This document shows, in pieces, positions 1-11,538 of a stretch of DNA of 64,000 nucleotides; position 1 is the first letter of the stretch, and every line of letters begins with the position of its first letter. Location: assembly GCA_963930655.1 (NCBI GenBank), contig OZ005606.1, forward strand, positions 19,942,001 to 20,006,000. Direction: 5' to 3'. Under the pieces are notes generated by a model. That model had not been told where the DNA came from. It worked only from the letters and a program-made list of their open reading frames with translations, and ran no database searches. This stretch comes from Myrica gale (Eukaryota; Streptophyta; Magnoliopsida; Fagales; Myricaceae). A program made the position numbers and the translations under genes.

Positions 1-246
1 AAGTGTGTGGAATCTTCTCCCGCTATCATCTACATGAAAGGTACGTACTTATGTTGTCTTTTAAGCGGTTTTATATTCATTTTTAGTTTTTTTAATTATG
101 CCATATAATCCATTTAGGTTCGCAAAAAATGTAGTTTTTTTTAGTGTTAACGTATGTTTTAGGAGTTTATGATTGTTTAGAGATCAATTTGGGGCGATTT
201 TGGGCATGTTTTGGGTTATTGTAGGAACTGTAATATTTTTCGAGTC

Positions 247-660
247 ATCCCCACGACGATCGATCGTATGTTCAAGGTGATCCATCTTTATGTAGTTGGT
301 GAGAAATGACGATCCATCGCCAGAGTTCAACGATCGATCGTGAAATGCTCGATCGGCGATCAAAACCGTGTGTTTAGATTTGTAGATAATTGATCGCATG
401 TGGGACCGATCGATCATTACTTAAAACTGTGCGTTTTATTTGAAGATGATTGATCGTCTATTCAATTACTGATCTCTTGTGTAATACGGTGCGTTTTGGT
501 GTATCTACTGATCCATCACCAAGTTAAGCAATCGATCATGCATTTCGCCGATTGATCGGTAGGTTTAAAACACACAGTTTTTGTATAAGCAATCGATCCC
601 TTAAATATGCAATTGATTGTTACATTTAGCGATCGATCGCGGTAATTAGCGATAGATCTT
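247..660. repeat. Dispersed CGATCGATC-type motif cluster, left
   Basis: Degenerate nine-base motifs of the form (C/T)GATCGATC occur at 257, 278 (TGATCCATC), 310, 331, 350, 391, 407 and 447, and continue to about 655. Steps between them are mostly near 20 or near 40 bases. They stand upstream of the protein remnant at 756-1,882. The motif is almost palindromic, so orientation is not informative. I read it as a transposase-binding array of the surrounding element; that function is inferred. Confidence 0.6.
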
Positions 661-755
661 CATTTTGTTGCAACTTAATTATTTCAAATTTTAATAATAT
701 TATTGTGATATTTTATTAACACATATTTATATACATTTGTTGCAGCATACCTAAA

Positions 756-1882
756 ATGTCAGGAGCCAAGCGTTCTTGCACTTTGAGGACCGGGGCGGGA
801 TCATCGTCCCAAGAGCTGGAAGCCACTAATCTGGCGATGACCCTGAAGAGTCAAATTGACTACTTGAAGGGGTGGCCGGTGGCCAAAGAGCATCTAGTGA
901 TGCTCTTAGATTTTGATGAGTTATTGTACGTGGAGCATTCCCTCTACCAGCTCTTCGAGTACCAGGGATTCCTGCATCAGCTCTCCTGGGTAGATGATTT
1001 TTGTGTGGACACCTTGGTGCACGATTTCTTCTGTACACTTGTCTCGGTAGATAGAGCACTTGAGTTGCAGCTGGAAGTGCGAGGGGTGCAGTTCATATTC
1101 TTGGCAGACATCATTGTCGATTTCATACATCGGAGCCGGATATGTGGACTCTGATGATAGGGGAGACCTCTGTAGTTGTTGGCAGCATAATCAAGTTGAG
1201 TGAGTTCACTGCGTTTTGGCTGATTTTGCTCCTCATTTGGACGCCGAAAGTGGATGGTAGAACTCATGGTATAGAGATCCCGTTTGCTAGAGCTCATTTC
1301 ATGCACTTGTTGGGTCAGTAGACTCAGATAGATTTCCTGCTATACATGTTTGAGCTGATCATGGATGAGGCTTGGGGAATTAATGATTTTAGCCTCCCAT
1401 ACGGTGTGTTCCTGACTCAGTTTCTCATTTCCAGGGGTATCGTGATCGCTGACGGGGAGAATCAGAAGAGGGTTATGAGCGCACTGAACAAGTTCACCTT
1501 GTCTTGGAGCAGGGGGCAGGAGGGGGCATTGAAACGTCGGTTCGCTCGTAGAGCAGCACGACCATCGATCGACGCCGGACCGAGCAGATCAGAGGCACAT
1601 CTTGAGAGGGGAGCGCCTCAAGTGCCTCATCTCTGGGTGGCCCAGCTATTTGCGGCCTTCGATAGTCTTGTCAAAGCGACTGTGAGGTCTGCTCTATGGC
1701 CTCTTGGGGAGCATATCGAGAAATTGGAAAAAGAGATAGCGTGGTTCCGGGAAGACCAAGAAAAGCATCGAACCGCCTTTGAAGGAGAGTCCACTGTTGC
1801 GATGTTGCGCAACAAGACAGTCGTGGCTCATATGACGCACGTCGACGACGAGTTGAAAGAAATCAAGAAGACCCTGGATTAG
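756..1882 (+). pseudogene. Fossil of a PF20167-like 'putative plant transposon protein'
   Basis: Two neighbouring coding stretches resemble the plant domain catalogued as Transposase_32 (putative plant transposon protein), whose biochemical role is unknown. The recognisable signature is a tryptophan region followed by LVHDFF and LEVRGVQFIF, and later the PYGVFLTQF type segment. The tail (about 1,690-1,880) is rich in Lys and Glu and looks like a coiled coil. It lies inside the GATC-motif-rich element and is flanked by motif clusters on both sides, so it is probably that element's own protein. The region is broken. Which transposon class normally carries this domain is unclear to me, so the link to CACTA is an inference from position. 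Confidence 0.5.
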
Positions 1883-2364
1883 TTCAAGACAGAGGCAAAT
1901 TCACAGAAGACTCCCGGAGAGATTCCTGATGACGTGCCGACTTTCCATGATAGTTTTACTATCTATTTTGGACATACATTTGGATTTCTGTTTTTATTTA
2001 TCTATTTGAGTCTATGTTTTATTTGGATTTGAGTTTTTATTTACGTATTTGGGACATATTTGTTTATTTGTGGATATGTAGTGACTTTGATTTAATATCT
2101 AATATAAGAATTTAGCTAAAAATGGGTAGCTAAATTTAGGAAAGCATGAATTTGTACATGTTGCATTATAGAAACATTTTGTTAGAGTTAGTTTGAGGAA
2201 TCTATTAATATGTCATAAATTAGTGATATAACGTTTATTTAGCACATGATTATAAGATATTAGTGTGGTTAAAAATCGTGGTATGTATTAAAATGAAATT
2301 ATAAGTAAAATAATTGTAATAATTAAGTAATTTATGTGGTTAAAAATCGTACATTTAATATTTA

Positions 2365-2665
2365 GGATCATCGATCGATCAGTGAATTATCGATCGGTCG
2401 GTGAAGGACGATGTCATTTAGACATGTCAAGACGACCGATCATGTATAAACAAAATGATCGATCCTCAAATATGCCGTCATTTTGGTTTACAAAAACTGA
2501 TCGATCAGTAATTTGTAACACGATCGATCGTTAATTATATGCGTGGTCATTTTAGTTGCACGACGCGATCGATCATCCATATAAAGCAATCGATCGCGTC
2601 GTGCGGCATCGTTTTAAGTGAAATTGATGATCGATCGTTTTGATACTGATCGATTGTCAGACAAT
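2365..2665. repeat. Dispersed CGATCGATC-type motif cluster, middle
   Basis: A second cluster of the same near-palindromic motif lies downstream of the decayed protein region. Clear members are at about 2,370, 2,390, 2,457, 2,500, 2,522, 2,565, 2,589 and 2,630. The intervening DNA is AT-rich and contains a loosely repeated block: 2,105-2,345 resembles 2,790-3,000, sharing 'agaaacattttgt' and 'tagtgatataac'. This suggests an old internal duplication of the element. Confidence 0.55.
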
Positions 2666-3973
2666 TTTATTTTTAAGAAATAATGATTGAATATTGTGAG
2701 TTTAAATGTTTGCATGCACAAAATATACATTAACAAAGCATGTTAGGATGTATTTAGATTACAAAAAAATGGATCAAGTTCACATTATTAATATTTAGAA
2801 AATCATATATAAGTTGTACATGTTGTATCATAGAAACATTTTGTAAGAGTTAGTATCAGAAATCTATTAATGTCATCAATTAGTGATATAACACTTATTT
2901 AGCACATGATTATAACATATAAGTGTGACGTGTGTATTACGATGACATTATAAGTAACAGAATTTTAATAATTAAGTATTTTTTGATTAAAACTCGTTTT
3001 TCTAATATAGAGAATCATTGATTGATCAGTGACATAACGATCAATTGGGGAAGGACGGTGTCGTTTAAACTTTTACGATAACGATCGATTGTTTAAAAAA
3101 CTTAGCGAGAATTTTAAAGCCGACAAGGCTATCGATCAGTATAATTACCGATCGATCGAGGTTTATCGAGCTTCAAATGCCCAAATCGTCTAAGGCCGTG
3201 GGTGTAGTGCAAAACCACACCGACACCGAGAGGAGACAGAAAGCTTGCGCCAAGAAGCGATTTCCACTTCAAACTTAATCCAAACACCGTTTTTTTAGTT
3301 GGGAGAGTATTTAGAATAGCTTAAGAGTAAGCCCAAGCTCAAGTTCATTAGTTTTTTAACCGGGTGAATATTGAAAACTTGTGAGATTTTAGTTGGGATT
3401 TAGTTTGTTTTGGTGTTGATTTCATGCAAGAAGTAATATACTCTACCTATACTACGATTTATGAATGATTTGGTTGGTTATTTGGTGATTTTTTATTTTA
3501 TTTTGGTATTTGTGGGTATTGTGGATATGATTTGTGATGATTAGAGCTTATTAAAGTGTTTTTAATATGTACATTGTAAGAGCGCATGAATTGATTGAGA
3601 ATAATTTGGTAGTGCTTTGGACAAGGATTTAAGTGTGTGGGGAGGGTTGCCATGAGTTTTACGATCTAGGTAATAGACGATCGATCGATAATTTAAGACG
3701 ATCGATCGTTTACTAGATGGAATATAGATGATCGATCGTTGTTTTTTACACGGTCGATCACCTGTTAGATGAAGGTGTGATGATCGATCGTATTATTTCG
3801 GCGATCAGTCGTCCATATAATTTACGACTGATCGTCTGTAATCACCGATCAGTCGCTAGTTAAGGCAGTGTGCAAAGTTAATAATCATGTGTATCATTTA
3901 TACTTTTTACATGTTTGATTATTGAAGTGCTTGAATTCTGGAAATGAATTATGAAATTTGAGGAGCACGAAAG

Positions 3974-4294
3974 ATGAATATTGGTGTGTTTTTGACTTGT
4001 TCTGTTTGGGTATATTTTTGGGATATAATGTGTACCCTTAGACTCGTTCGCGGGCGAGGTAGGACACGTGGGGTCGGTTTGGAGAATAATCTTGGGTCCG
4101 GGTCAGGGAAATTATCGGTGCATATCATGGAGGGCGAGGTAGGACACGTGAGTGTCTTCCACTGCTGTCACACTATCCACGAAGATTGGAATGTTAGTCC
4201 GATGAGCAAGAGCGCATGCGAAAATGAGCAAGAGCGGTTACGAGCAAAAATATCAAAGGAGTTGGAGAAGAAAATGAGCGACATGTCAAAATGA
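3974..4294 (+). pseudogene. Remnant of an element protein C-terminus (copy A)
   Basis: The stretch has a sister at 16,064-16,357 with the same reading for the first part (MNIGVFLTCSVWV) and for the tail KKMSDMSK. The charged tail looks like the end of a coiled coil. The two copies differ in length by several small insertions, so this is not a maintained gene. I do not recognise the protein. Its place just upstream of the terminal motif array suggests a last exon of the surrounding transposon, but this is weak. Confidence 0.3.
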
Positions 4295-4517
4295 CTATTC
4301 AGCCAGTTTGGGGGCTCAAAAAGGTAGATACATGTATGTGGTAATAACTTTGTGTTTATGTATTATTACGATGTTATTTTTGGATTAATTACAGATCATT
4401 ATGTACTATTATTAAACATCATTAATGTGATTATTGTATTGTTATTGTAATAGTGCGTGTTGTATAATATTTTTTTTATTATTGTTTTGTAAAAAAATAG
4501 ATTCTGTTGTTACCGTT

Positions 4518-4903
4518 CGATCGATCACTTCTTGTGATAACGATAGATCGCGAATACCACCGATCGATCGTAAATATTAACACTACTAAAATAATGATCG
4601 ATCAGTAATATAACCGACCGATCGGGTCCGTGCAAGTGATCCATTGATGTTAAACGATCGACCGTTACATGACATCGATCGATCACGCAGGAAATCATCG
4701 TTCCATCGCTTAAATAAGCGACCGATCATCCAATTAAAACGATCGATCGAGTAGTAAAACACGACGGATCAGTAGTCCTGAGACTAGCGATAATCAATAT
4801 TTATCGATCGATCACCATTATGTACTTGATCGATCGTCATAAACTCAGTGATCAATCGGTAGCATTTTTCGACCGATCATTTCCAAACAAAGACCGACCG
4901 ACC
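4518..4903. repeat. Phased GATC-type motif array next to the CACTA terminus
   Basis: Eighteen variants of (C/T)GATCGATC start at 4518, 4541, 4561, 4595, 4615, 4637, 4655, 4676, 4699, 4719, 4740, 4762, 4788, 4805, 4827, 4849, 4870 and 4895. Most steps are 17-26 bases, with one of 34; the mean is about 22, close to two helical turns. The spacers are AT-rich and not conserved, so this is a phased set of sites rather than a simple tandem repeat. Copy B keeps part of the array at about 16,490-16,690 and 17,944-18,180. Subterminal arrays of short motifs are what CACTA elements use to bind their TNPA-type protein; applying that role here is inference. Confidence 0.7.
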
Positions 4904-4922
4904 AATTTAGACTTTTAGTGAC

Positions 4923-7294
4923 GGAAAGGTAATGGGCAATACAGATAGCCCATAGGATCGGGTTATAACCTTAAAACAAGTACTCATGGTCTTTGAGACC
5001 ACAAAGGAAGCAGCTTGCAATATTTCATCCGTGTCATGATCTATCAGTGACTTGCGCGTTGTCTTGGGATAGCTACGTAGCTGATGAGCAGACGTCCAAG
5101 GATAAGAGCCGCAACACTGACTCAGTGGTCTCAAAGACTGCCGTCTTTCTTCTTTACCCACGGCCAGTAGCAGCTACACCAAGATGAAGTATGTTACGTA
5201 TGATCCGGTACGTGGTTTCAGCTGTTAATTAAGGGTGAATTTGGAGGGAGGTCATCTGGGCGAATATGTGGGTTTTATTCTTTGAGCAGTTAGGAAAAAT
5301 TAAGATCATTCTAAAAGCTCTTCTAGAGCACTGCGAGTGCTATATCCTGTAGTCCAATATTGAAACATGAGAGAATATCCTTTTAATTAACTTTCGGCTG
5401 GAAATTAGATATCTTATGGTGGAAATGCTTGCAGGGTCATTTTCAGTTCCTGAAGCAACTTGTCTTACTCAAGAAAACATCAAAATCGGCGGAGAACATG
5501 TGTGTTGACGAATCAAGTGATCTAGGAAAATAGTGCGCATGCGCAGACGATCCTGAATCAAAAGAACATCTATGAACGACCAGAAAAAGAAGGGAGACCA
5601 ACATATATATAAGACAATTAATACTATTGGACTCAACGCTTCTGATCAATTATCATTGCCAAAAGATCAGCTAGGAGGCGGACGTACGTGTAATCACAAA
5701 ACTCCAAAAGAAAATTGATAGGCTTCAGCTAGCTTAGGAGGCTTAAATGGCTTAGCTTTTAGTAAACGTCTTCGATCTCCCAATTAGAACTTGAAAGAAA
5801 TATAAATTCCAAAGTAGCTAGCTAGGCTTTATTTCTCATGACTTTTCTCTTCATCACGTAATATATCATGCGTTTGATTACACAGCTTCTCAGTTGTCTT
5901 GAAAAAGAAGAAGAAAAAAAAAAGATTACACAGCTTGATCAGTACTTCCTAATTACAACATTTGTCTGCGTTTACTACCAAAGCCTCCTGCAATTGCCGT
6001 AGGGTTAAATATTGAATCTCGAATTGCTTCCTCGATTGAATTCTTAGCATTATCTTTGTTCTCCCACAGTACTAAGGTCAAGTACGTATTTGGTTTTAGA
6101 GCCGGTAGAACAAGGCCTATTACGATAGTCATGTAATTATCTCGATTAGGTTTAACCCAAGTAAATAAGGTAACTACAGTCGTGTTTCTTAGTTATTAAG
6201 CGAATTACTCCTAGCGACTTCACTAAATACTAACGACAACTTATCGTAATAGGCACAAAGAATCTTGATCTACAAAAGGATCAGAAAACCGAAAATTTAA
6301 TGTAATATTTTAAGAAAACAGAAAACAGAAAACTTAAATGTGCGTGTGAATGCTGCTCATTAATGGTGTAGGCCTCTAACACACACATGCAGCTTCAAAT
6401 AACAAATGGCGTCCATGCGGCCCAAGTCAGTAGAGGAGGCGATCGAAGACTCATAAGTACACATTCCACTTTTGTCGTTACCGGAACGAATTCAATTTTG
6501 GCATGCCTCTTAAAAGGCCTTACCATACGAAATTTAATTAACTTCCAAACGCTCAACTGCCTCAAAGTTGTCCTATTCACTGCGGTTAGCTAACGTTTGG
6601 TATGTAAAGTAAGTAACTGTTCTTGCTATGATCAATGACATTGGCACGTGCACAGTTAGTGGAACCCCCGCGCTTTGTCTCCTGGAGATCAGGATCAAGA
6701 CTCCAGGCATAGGGAGGAAATGATTGGCAGGGGGCATTCCCATGTCTAAAACCCTAGCGTTACTCATGATTAAACAGAGGTACTGCAAGTTGGGATAACT
6801 GTAATGACATAATTAGAAAATTAAGCACGAGTCACATACAGGTACTTTAACTTCAAGTTGGGATAACTGTAATGACATAATTAGAAAATTAAGCACCAGT
6901 CACATATAGGATCATTATAAAGTTCAATTCACCCACTCTATTTCTTCTCTTCGCTCACTCTAAGTGGAATTCAGGGTATCACAATAAATATTAGCCTTGA
7001 TGCCCACTGTATATATCCATGGTAGGATCATCACAGCTTAGACAATTTTTGCTCGGCAAAACGAGGTAGTGTTGTCCCATTTCAAAAGTAAGAAGGGAAT
7101 AATATCTCCCAACTTTGTGATTTATAAACGACTTCAAGTGTAGACAACTATAACGGGCTATCGAGGTGGGTTGGAATATTAATCCCCATGATATATTATA
7201 TTATGTTATGTAATTAGTTCAGAGATTCGAATCTCCACAGATAACAGAAGTAATATATTGATTTAGCAGCTGAGGAGATATCAGACAATAGATA
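4923..7294. repeat. Tandem duplication unit, copy A, left part (non-coding)
   Basis: This block is nearly identical to 18,662-19,073 plus 23,374-25,342. I found no recognisable coding sequence in it: the short open frames lack family features, and several change between the copies. A 45-base internal direct repeat (6,785-6,830 against 6,848-6,893, 'caagttgggataactgtaatg') exists in copy A but only once in copy B. Copy B has about 27 bases (near 24,298) that are absent from A near 6,250. What the ancestral sequence did is unknown. Confidence 0.75.
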
Positions 7295-8888
7295 TGTCAC
7301 GCCCCAAAAATCAGCATAAATAAATAAAAGAAATTTATCATATTTATTGGAAACAAAAGATAATATATCGATATTGTTTCAAAACATAAACTTGAACAAC
7401 TTAAAATCCATAATGATGCTCTCATCTATCCCGCCCACATGCTCTCTAGGCTCAATCTCTGAGCAATCTCTGAAAATAAGAAAAATAAAACGGAGTGAGT
7501 TCGACAACTCAGTAAGCAGAGAATAAAAACATATATTCTTTTCTTTGAAAATAATACTTAATTCAGTGACCAGAAATTCAGAAAATAAAATAGCTTTTCA
7601 GAAAATTCCCTTGACATCAACAGTAAGCCACATTGACCCCTGTGGCAGGGTTGTGCAATGACTTAACCGGCGGCCAAACCGAATTAAGCCAACAGAAAGT
7701 GGAGTTTGCCCTACTAAGACTTAGCCACGTACGCTAAGTGTGCACTAGGGAGAAACCCACACAGAAACCAATCCGAAGAATGGGCGCACCAGTAATCAGT
7801 AATGAGTTGGTACCAACAGCAACAGTAATCAGTAATCAGTAACAGAACATCGCCTCGGGGTTTGAAAACAATATAATATATAATAATAGAATTCAGATTT
7901 CGAAATCAAAAATGATGTTCAGCAGAATACAAAATCTTTGATAAATAATTCAGAACAGTCATATAAACAATCTCAGTATGTATTTTAAAATTTCACATTT
8001 GTTTTCAGAATAACATAAACTTGCAATAAAATATTTTCCACAAAATCTTTTATGAAAACGTGTTTATAATTTTTAAAGAAAACAATATAGTAGCTCCGCT
8101 TACACGAATTGTTTCGATTAACGAACCGCCCTAAATTCCACGTACTGCAGCGATCCTCAAGAACCGAAGAAAAGCGTAAATACCCAACAATGGCCGAATA
8201 TAGAGAGAGAGATAGAGAGAGAGATCTCAAACTTTATGAAAAATCACGTTTTGAGAGGTGTGAAGAATCTCTGAGCAAGAGGTCCCTTTTATAGGCGGAA
8301 GAGTCTTGAATTCTTAGTGAAAACCGTCCCCCATGGAAAGTCATTAGGTGTCTCTTCACACATCTCACATTATTGCCATTAGTTGCCAAAATACATAGAA
8401 ACTTCGAGAAATGAACGTTTGGAATGAAAAGCCTCAAAAATTAGACGAAATGGTGCTAAAACGGATGAGAAACCGAAGAGAGAGAGAGAGAATTGATGAG
8501 AGAGAGGCTGTAACGTCGAAAACACGGCGGCTAGGGCAAAGAAAACGTGAGTTTCAGATTTGGGGAAGAAGATGGATGAAACGCACCGTTTCACTTAAAA
8601 ATCCAAACTGACCAAAACATGTTTAAATAAAATAAAACCTCAGCAATGCCAACCAAACGCGTGAAGCGCCCCAGTGGTTGAACTACGAATCTCTCTCCTT
8701 TAATGCGCAGGTTCGAATCCTCGCATTTTATTTTTTCCGCACAAAAATTACTATACATATAAATAAACTACACCGCACCATAACCAACAAACAGGCGCCT
8801 AGCCCAGTGGTCTACTCTGTTAAAACCCAAGGTCTGGAGTTCGACTCCCACCTTTGCCGAAACCTTTTTTTTTAGCTAGGTTCTCACA
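7295..8888 (+). mobile_element. Solo LTR (TGTCACGCC...TCTCACA family), 1.6 kb
   Basis: The insert starts TGTCACGCCCC and ends GGTTCTCACA, giving TG...CA ends. It is flanked by agata (7,290-7,294) and agaaa (8,889-8,893), a five-base target duplication with one change. The empty site is preserved in copy B near 25,339 (acaatagaaatcatg). No internal coding region is present, so this is a solo LTR left by recombination. The start resembles that of the much longer LTRs at 32,651 and 46,095, suggesting a related Ty3/gypsy lineage. Near its right end are two tRNA-like boxes (8,666-8,725 and 8,793-8,852). It inserted after the A/B duplication. Confidence 0.85.
8666..8852 (+). repeat. Two tRNA-like motifs inside the solo LTR
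   Basis: Two segments about 127 bases apart each carry an A-box-like 'agtggt' context and a B-box-like element, ggttcgaatcc at 8,710-8,720 and gagttcgactccc at 8,837-8,849. Neither folds obviously into a full tRNA, and no acceptor stem pairing is apparent by eye. They are tRNA-derived or pol III promoter-like modules rather than functional tRNA genes. Confidence 0.4.
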
Positions 8889-11076
8889 AGAAATCATGTA
8901 AACTCTACAGTCCAAAAGCTATACTATTTTTCAACCAACGACATCATTAATTGTCCGATTTCATTGTCCACATAAATAATTTATGTTGGTTGTGGTCCAC
9001 TCAATCAGATGCTGATCAGCTTTATTTGTAGACCAATTTTACTTTATACCCTCACGTGGCCATTATATTACTCAGCCCAAATTAAAAAAGAACGTGAGTA
9101 CCAAAGACACCACGAGGAGGAAAAACTTTAGTTGTCGTGACGTTGGAATTATAAGAAATTCAATTCTGGCATGCCCTCAAGTCTCTTTCCATGATCTGCA
9201 CCTTAGCAAACATGTCCGACAATATAGATATATTCGTAGTAAAGCCTTTAAGGAAACTCACGGGGAAGTTCTCAGCTAGCTCCATTAAAGATTAAAAAAA
9301 AATTACTGCTCACAATTTTTAATGCTATAACTTTTAGGATTTGAACAAATAATTAACAGTATGGTCTAATATTAGTACTAATGAGTTTAAACCTTGAAAT
9401 GGAAAGTGTATAAATCCCAAGGTTGTTGATCATATTGTAATAATCTATAAATTAATTACTAAATATATTTATTTTCCAAATTAAAATTATAAAGTTACTG
9501 TAAAATTATTGCTTAATTTGAAGAAACAATATTATTTTTGCTTGGATGATTTATCAATAGGGTGTATCGTATCATTTAAGTCTGTCAGACGTGCAAACAA
9601 ATTTATGATGCCCATGTGAGTACTATACCCGTCCCGAAATCCTGCAGGCTCATTTTATACTGAAAAATGCCCTAAATATATGGCTTTCCAATTACTACCA
9701 ACTGTCCCGTAAATTTGCCTTCAACTACTTTTGGGACGTATTAGCTAGTAATTTACTTGGTTCACAAAGAAACAACAAGCAAAGGGTTATTGTGTACAAG
9801 GCCGATGGCGTATCGCAGAAAGAAGGGATCAGAATCACATGAAGTGGGTGATCGGATAGGAAGCCAGACAAATTAAAGTTGAAATTCAACAGCCGAATTA
9901 TATTTTAGTAGGTAAAGTAAGGAGACTTGACATATTTGTATACATCTGAAGATATAAGAATAATGGGACGAAAGAGAGACGGCCAGATTATTCATATGGA
10001 GTGGGCGGAGGATATGCTTCTTTTTTCCCTTCCATGTGATCAGTCACATCTTTCAGATTAATGCACTACGAATAATTGTTAGACAATTCCATTGAAGGCC
10101 GTGGAACAATATTGTACATACATACATAAGCAGATAACGTGGGTTCAAATTAATTAGAAGAACGAAAGGTTTTACATGCTGTACAAATTTTAGCTTGCAA
10201 ATATAATTAATTTAATTTTTTAATCAAAATAAAAGCTCTCAACCCATCAAATTGTATCTTTCTATTATATAAACATAAAATGTTCACTCAAGGATTTCTA
10301 TCTTTAATTTTTAATAAATTCTTATATAAAAATTCTACTTTTTCACTACTTATCTCAAAATTCAATAAAATTCTAATCACCTTAATTTTTACAAAATTTT
10401 AGTTTGCAAACATGTTCTTACAAAGTGAAAATATTTGTCTATACATATTCTTCGATTTTAAACCCAATTGTACAACATAATAAGACAAAATCCTTCGAGT
10501 TCCTCACCCCCTTTGGTAAACTCTAAACTTCTATTTTCCAAATGAAGAAAAGTACTGTAATATTGTTGCTAGTCTACACGAACTAGGAATGTCACACGAC
10601 TCCTTCCTCAACCCTAACTTTCCATTTTAGGTACATTCACAGTTTCCAAAGTAGAAACTGTATACATACAGAGTATGCCAAGTTAATGCGGAAATTATGG
10701 TGAGATGTTTCCATTCCCTGTCCATGCGTGCTTTGATTTTTCCTTTGGGATTTGGTCTTATTCAGGGAAAAAAAACGGAAGGTTCAATGTTCACGAGGGT
10801 ACCGTGAGTACGTAGGAGATGCAGAGCGCCCTTATCAAAACTGTGGGCCCAAATAAAATTAATGGAGTTCCCGTCGGCTGTCGGGTTGATTTGAAGCACA
10901 GATATTTTCTAAGTACACATGCATGGACCAGCCTCTGAGAAGCCCCACTTTTCTGTTATTTCTTTCCCTCCGGATGCTATAAACCGAAGCAGCAAGTATT
11001 ATTTTGCATACAATTCCTACCCACCAGAGTTCCCCTTAAAAATTTGCAACAGCCCACCCATCTCCAGATCTCCTGA
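8889..11076. repeat. Tandem duplication unit, copy A, right part
   Basis: The block matches 25,343-27,646 closely across its whole length, with small indels; for example, copy B has extra bases near 26,240 and 27,040. It is AT-rich and I see no intact gene. The last 200 bases or so match the LINE-derived stretch that is longer in copy B. It ends at cctga (11,072-11,076), the left target-site copy of the gypsy element that follows. Confidence 0.75.
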
Positions 11077-11538
11077 TGCTGAACAGAATAGAGATTATTC
11101 TGTAGGCTAAAGTAAAAGGCAATTTGCGAGAAGGAAAAGAGTGAATTTCGACTCAAAAAATTCAGAAACACTCTAGGTTAAAATAGCTGAAAATTTGACC
11201 TTAATAGAATTTTGCCAAAAATAGGAAAACCCTAAAAGTCTTACCAAAAAGAAATACGGAAAGAAATAAAGTGATTGCCAAAAATCTGGCCCAATTCGGG
11301 TTCAGAATTATTTCCTAATCGACCAATAGAAAATTACCATAAATAGCAAAAATTAACTAAAAATGGAGATTCGAAAAGGAAAACAGCGGATTTGGGGCTT
11401 GAAACGAGGTGCACCGAGCGTAGCTGGGTGACTAAGACGTGCGCGCCGAAAATAGCTTTCCGAATTGGGGTCATGGGCGCGAAACGGATACTTGTAGCCA
11501 AAGTTATGGCCAAAAAACCGACACATGCACGAAAATCA
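11077..11538 (-). repeat. 3' LTR of the gypsy fossil
   Basis: On the minus strand this 462-base segment starts TGATTTTCGTGCATG, directly after a purine tract (cctaattgggg), and ends TTCAGCA. Both ends fit the TG...CA rule. The five bases cctga before it on the plus strand are the expected target duplication. The partner LTR is missing, so an insertion age from LTR divergence cannot be obtained. Confidence 0.7.

Larger units (their letters stand above)
1..4922. mobile_element. CACTA-like DNA transposon, copy A, with GATC-type motif arrays
   Basis: Nearly the whole stretch is unified by dispersed CGATCGATC-type motifs, seen at about 250-660, 2,365-2,660, 3,020-3,170, 3,670-3,860 and 4,518-4,903. 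Its last 1.5 kb (from about 3,379) is repeated at 15,551-18,370. That second copy ends in tttttttgtagtg, the reverse complement of a CACTA-type terminus (cactacaaaaaaa). In copy A the terminus itself is gone: homology jumps from acttttagtgacgg at 4,911-4,924 to the host-like flank. A decayed protein region lies at 756-1,882. The left end is outside the window or unrecognisable. Assigning the whole 4.9 kb to one element is inference from the shared motif; only the right part is directly tied to a CACTA end. Confidence 0.55.

Noticed and set aside
247-4903. GATC motifs as bacterial contamination or Dam-related sites
   Set aside because: They are embedded in plant transposon DNA that is duplicated next to clear plant sequences; no bacterial genes are present.
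5443-5649. 68-codon frame identical in both duplication copies
   Set aside because: The surrounding non-coding DNA is equally conserved, so identity reflects recent duplication and not coding constraint.
8666-8852. Functional tRNA genes
   Set aside because: B-box-like elements are present, but no convincing acceptor or anticodon stem could be paired by eye.
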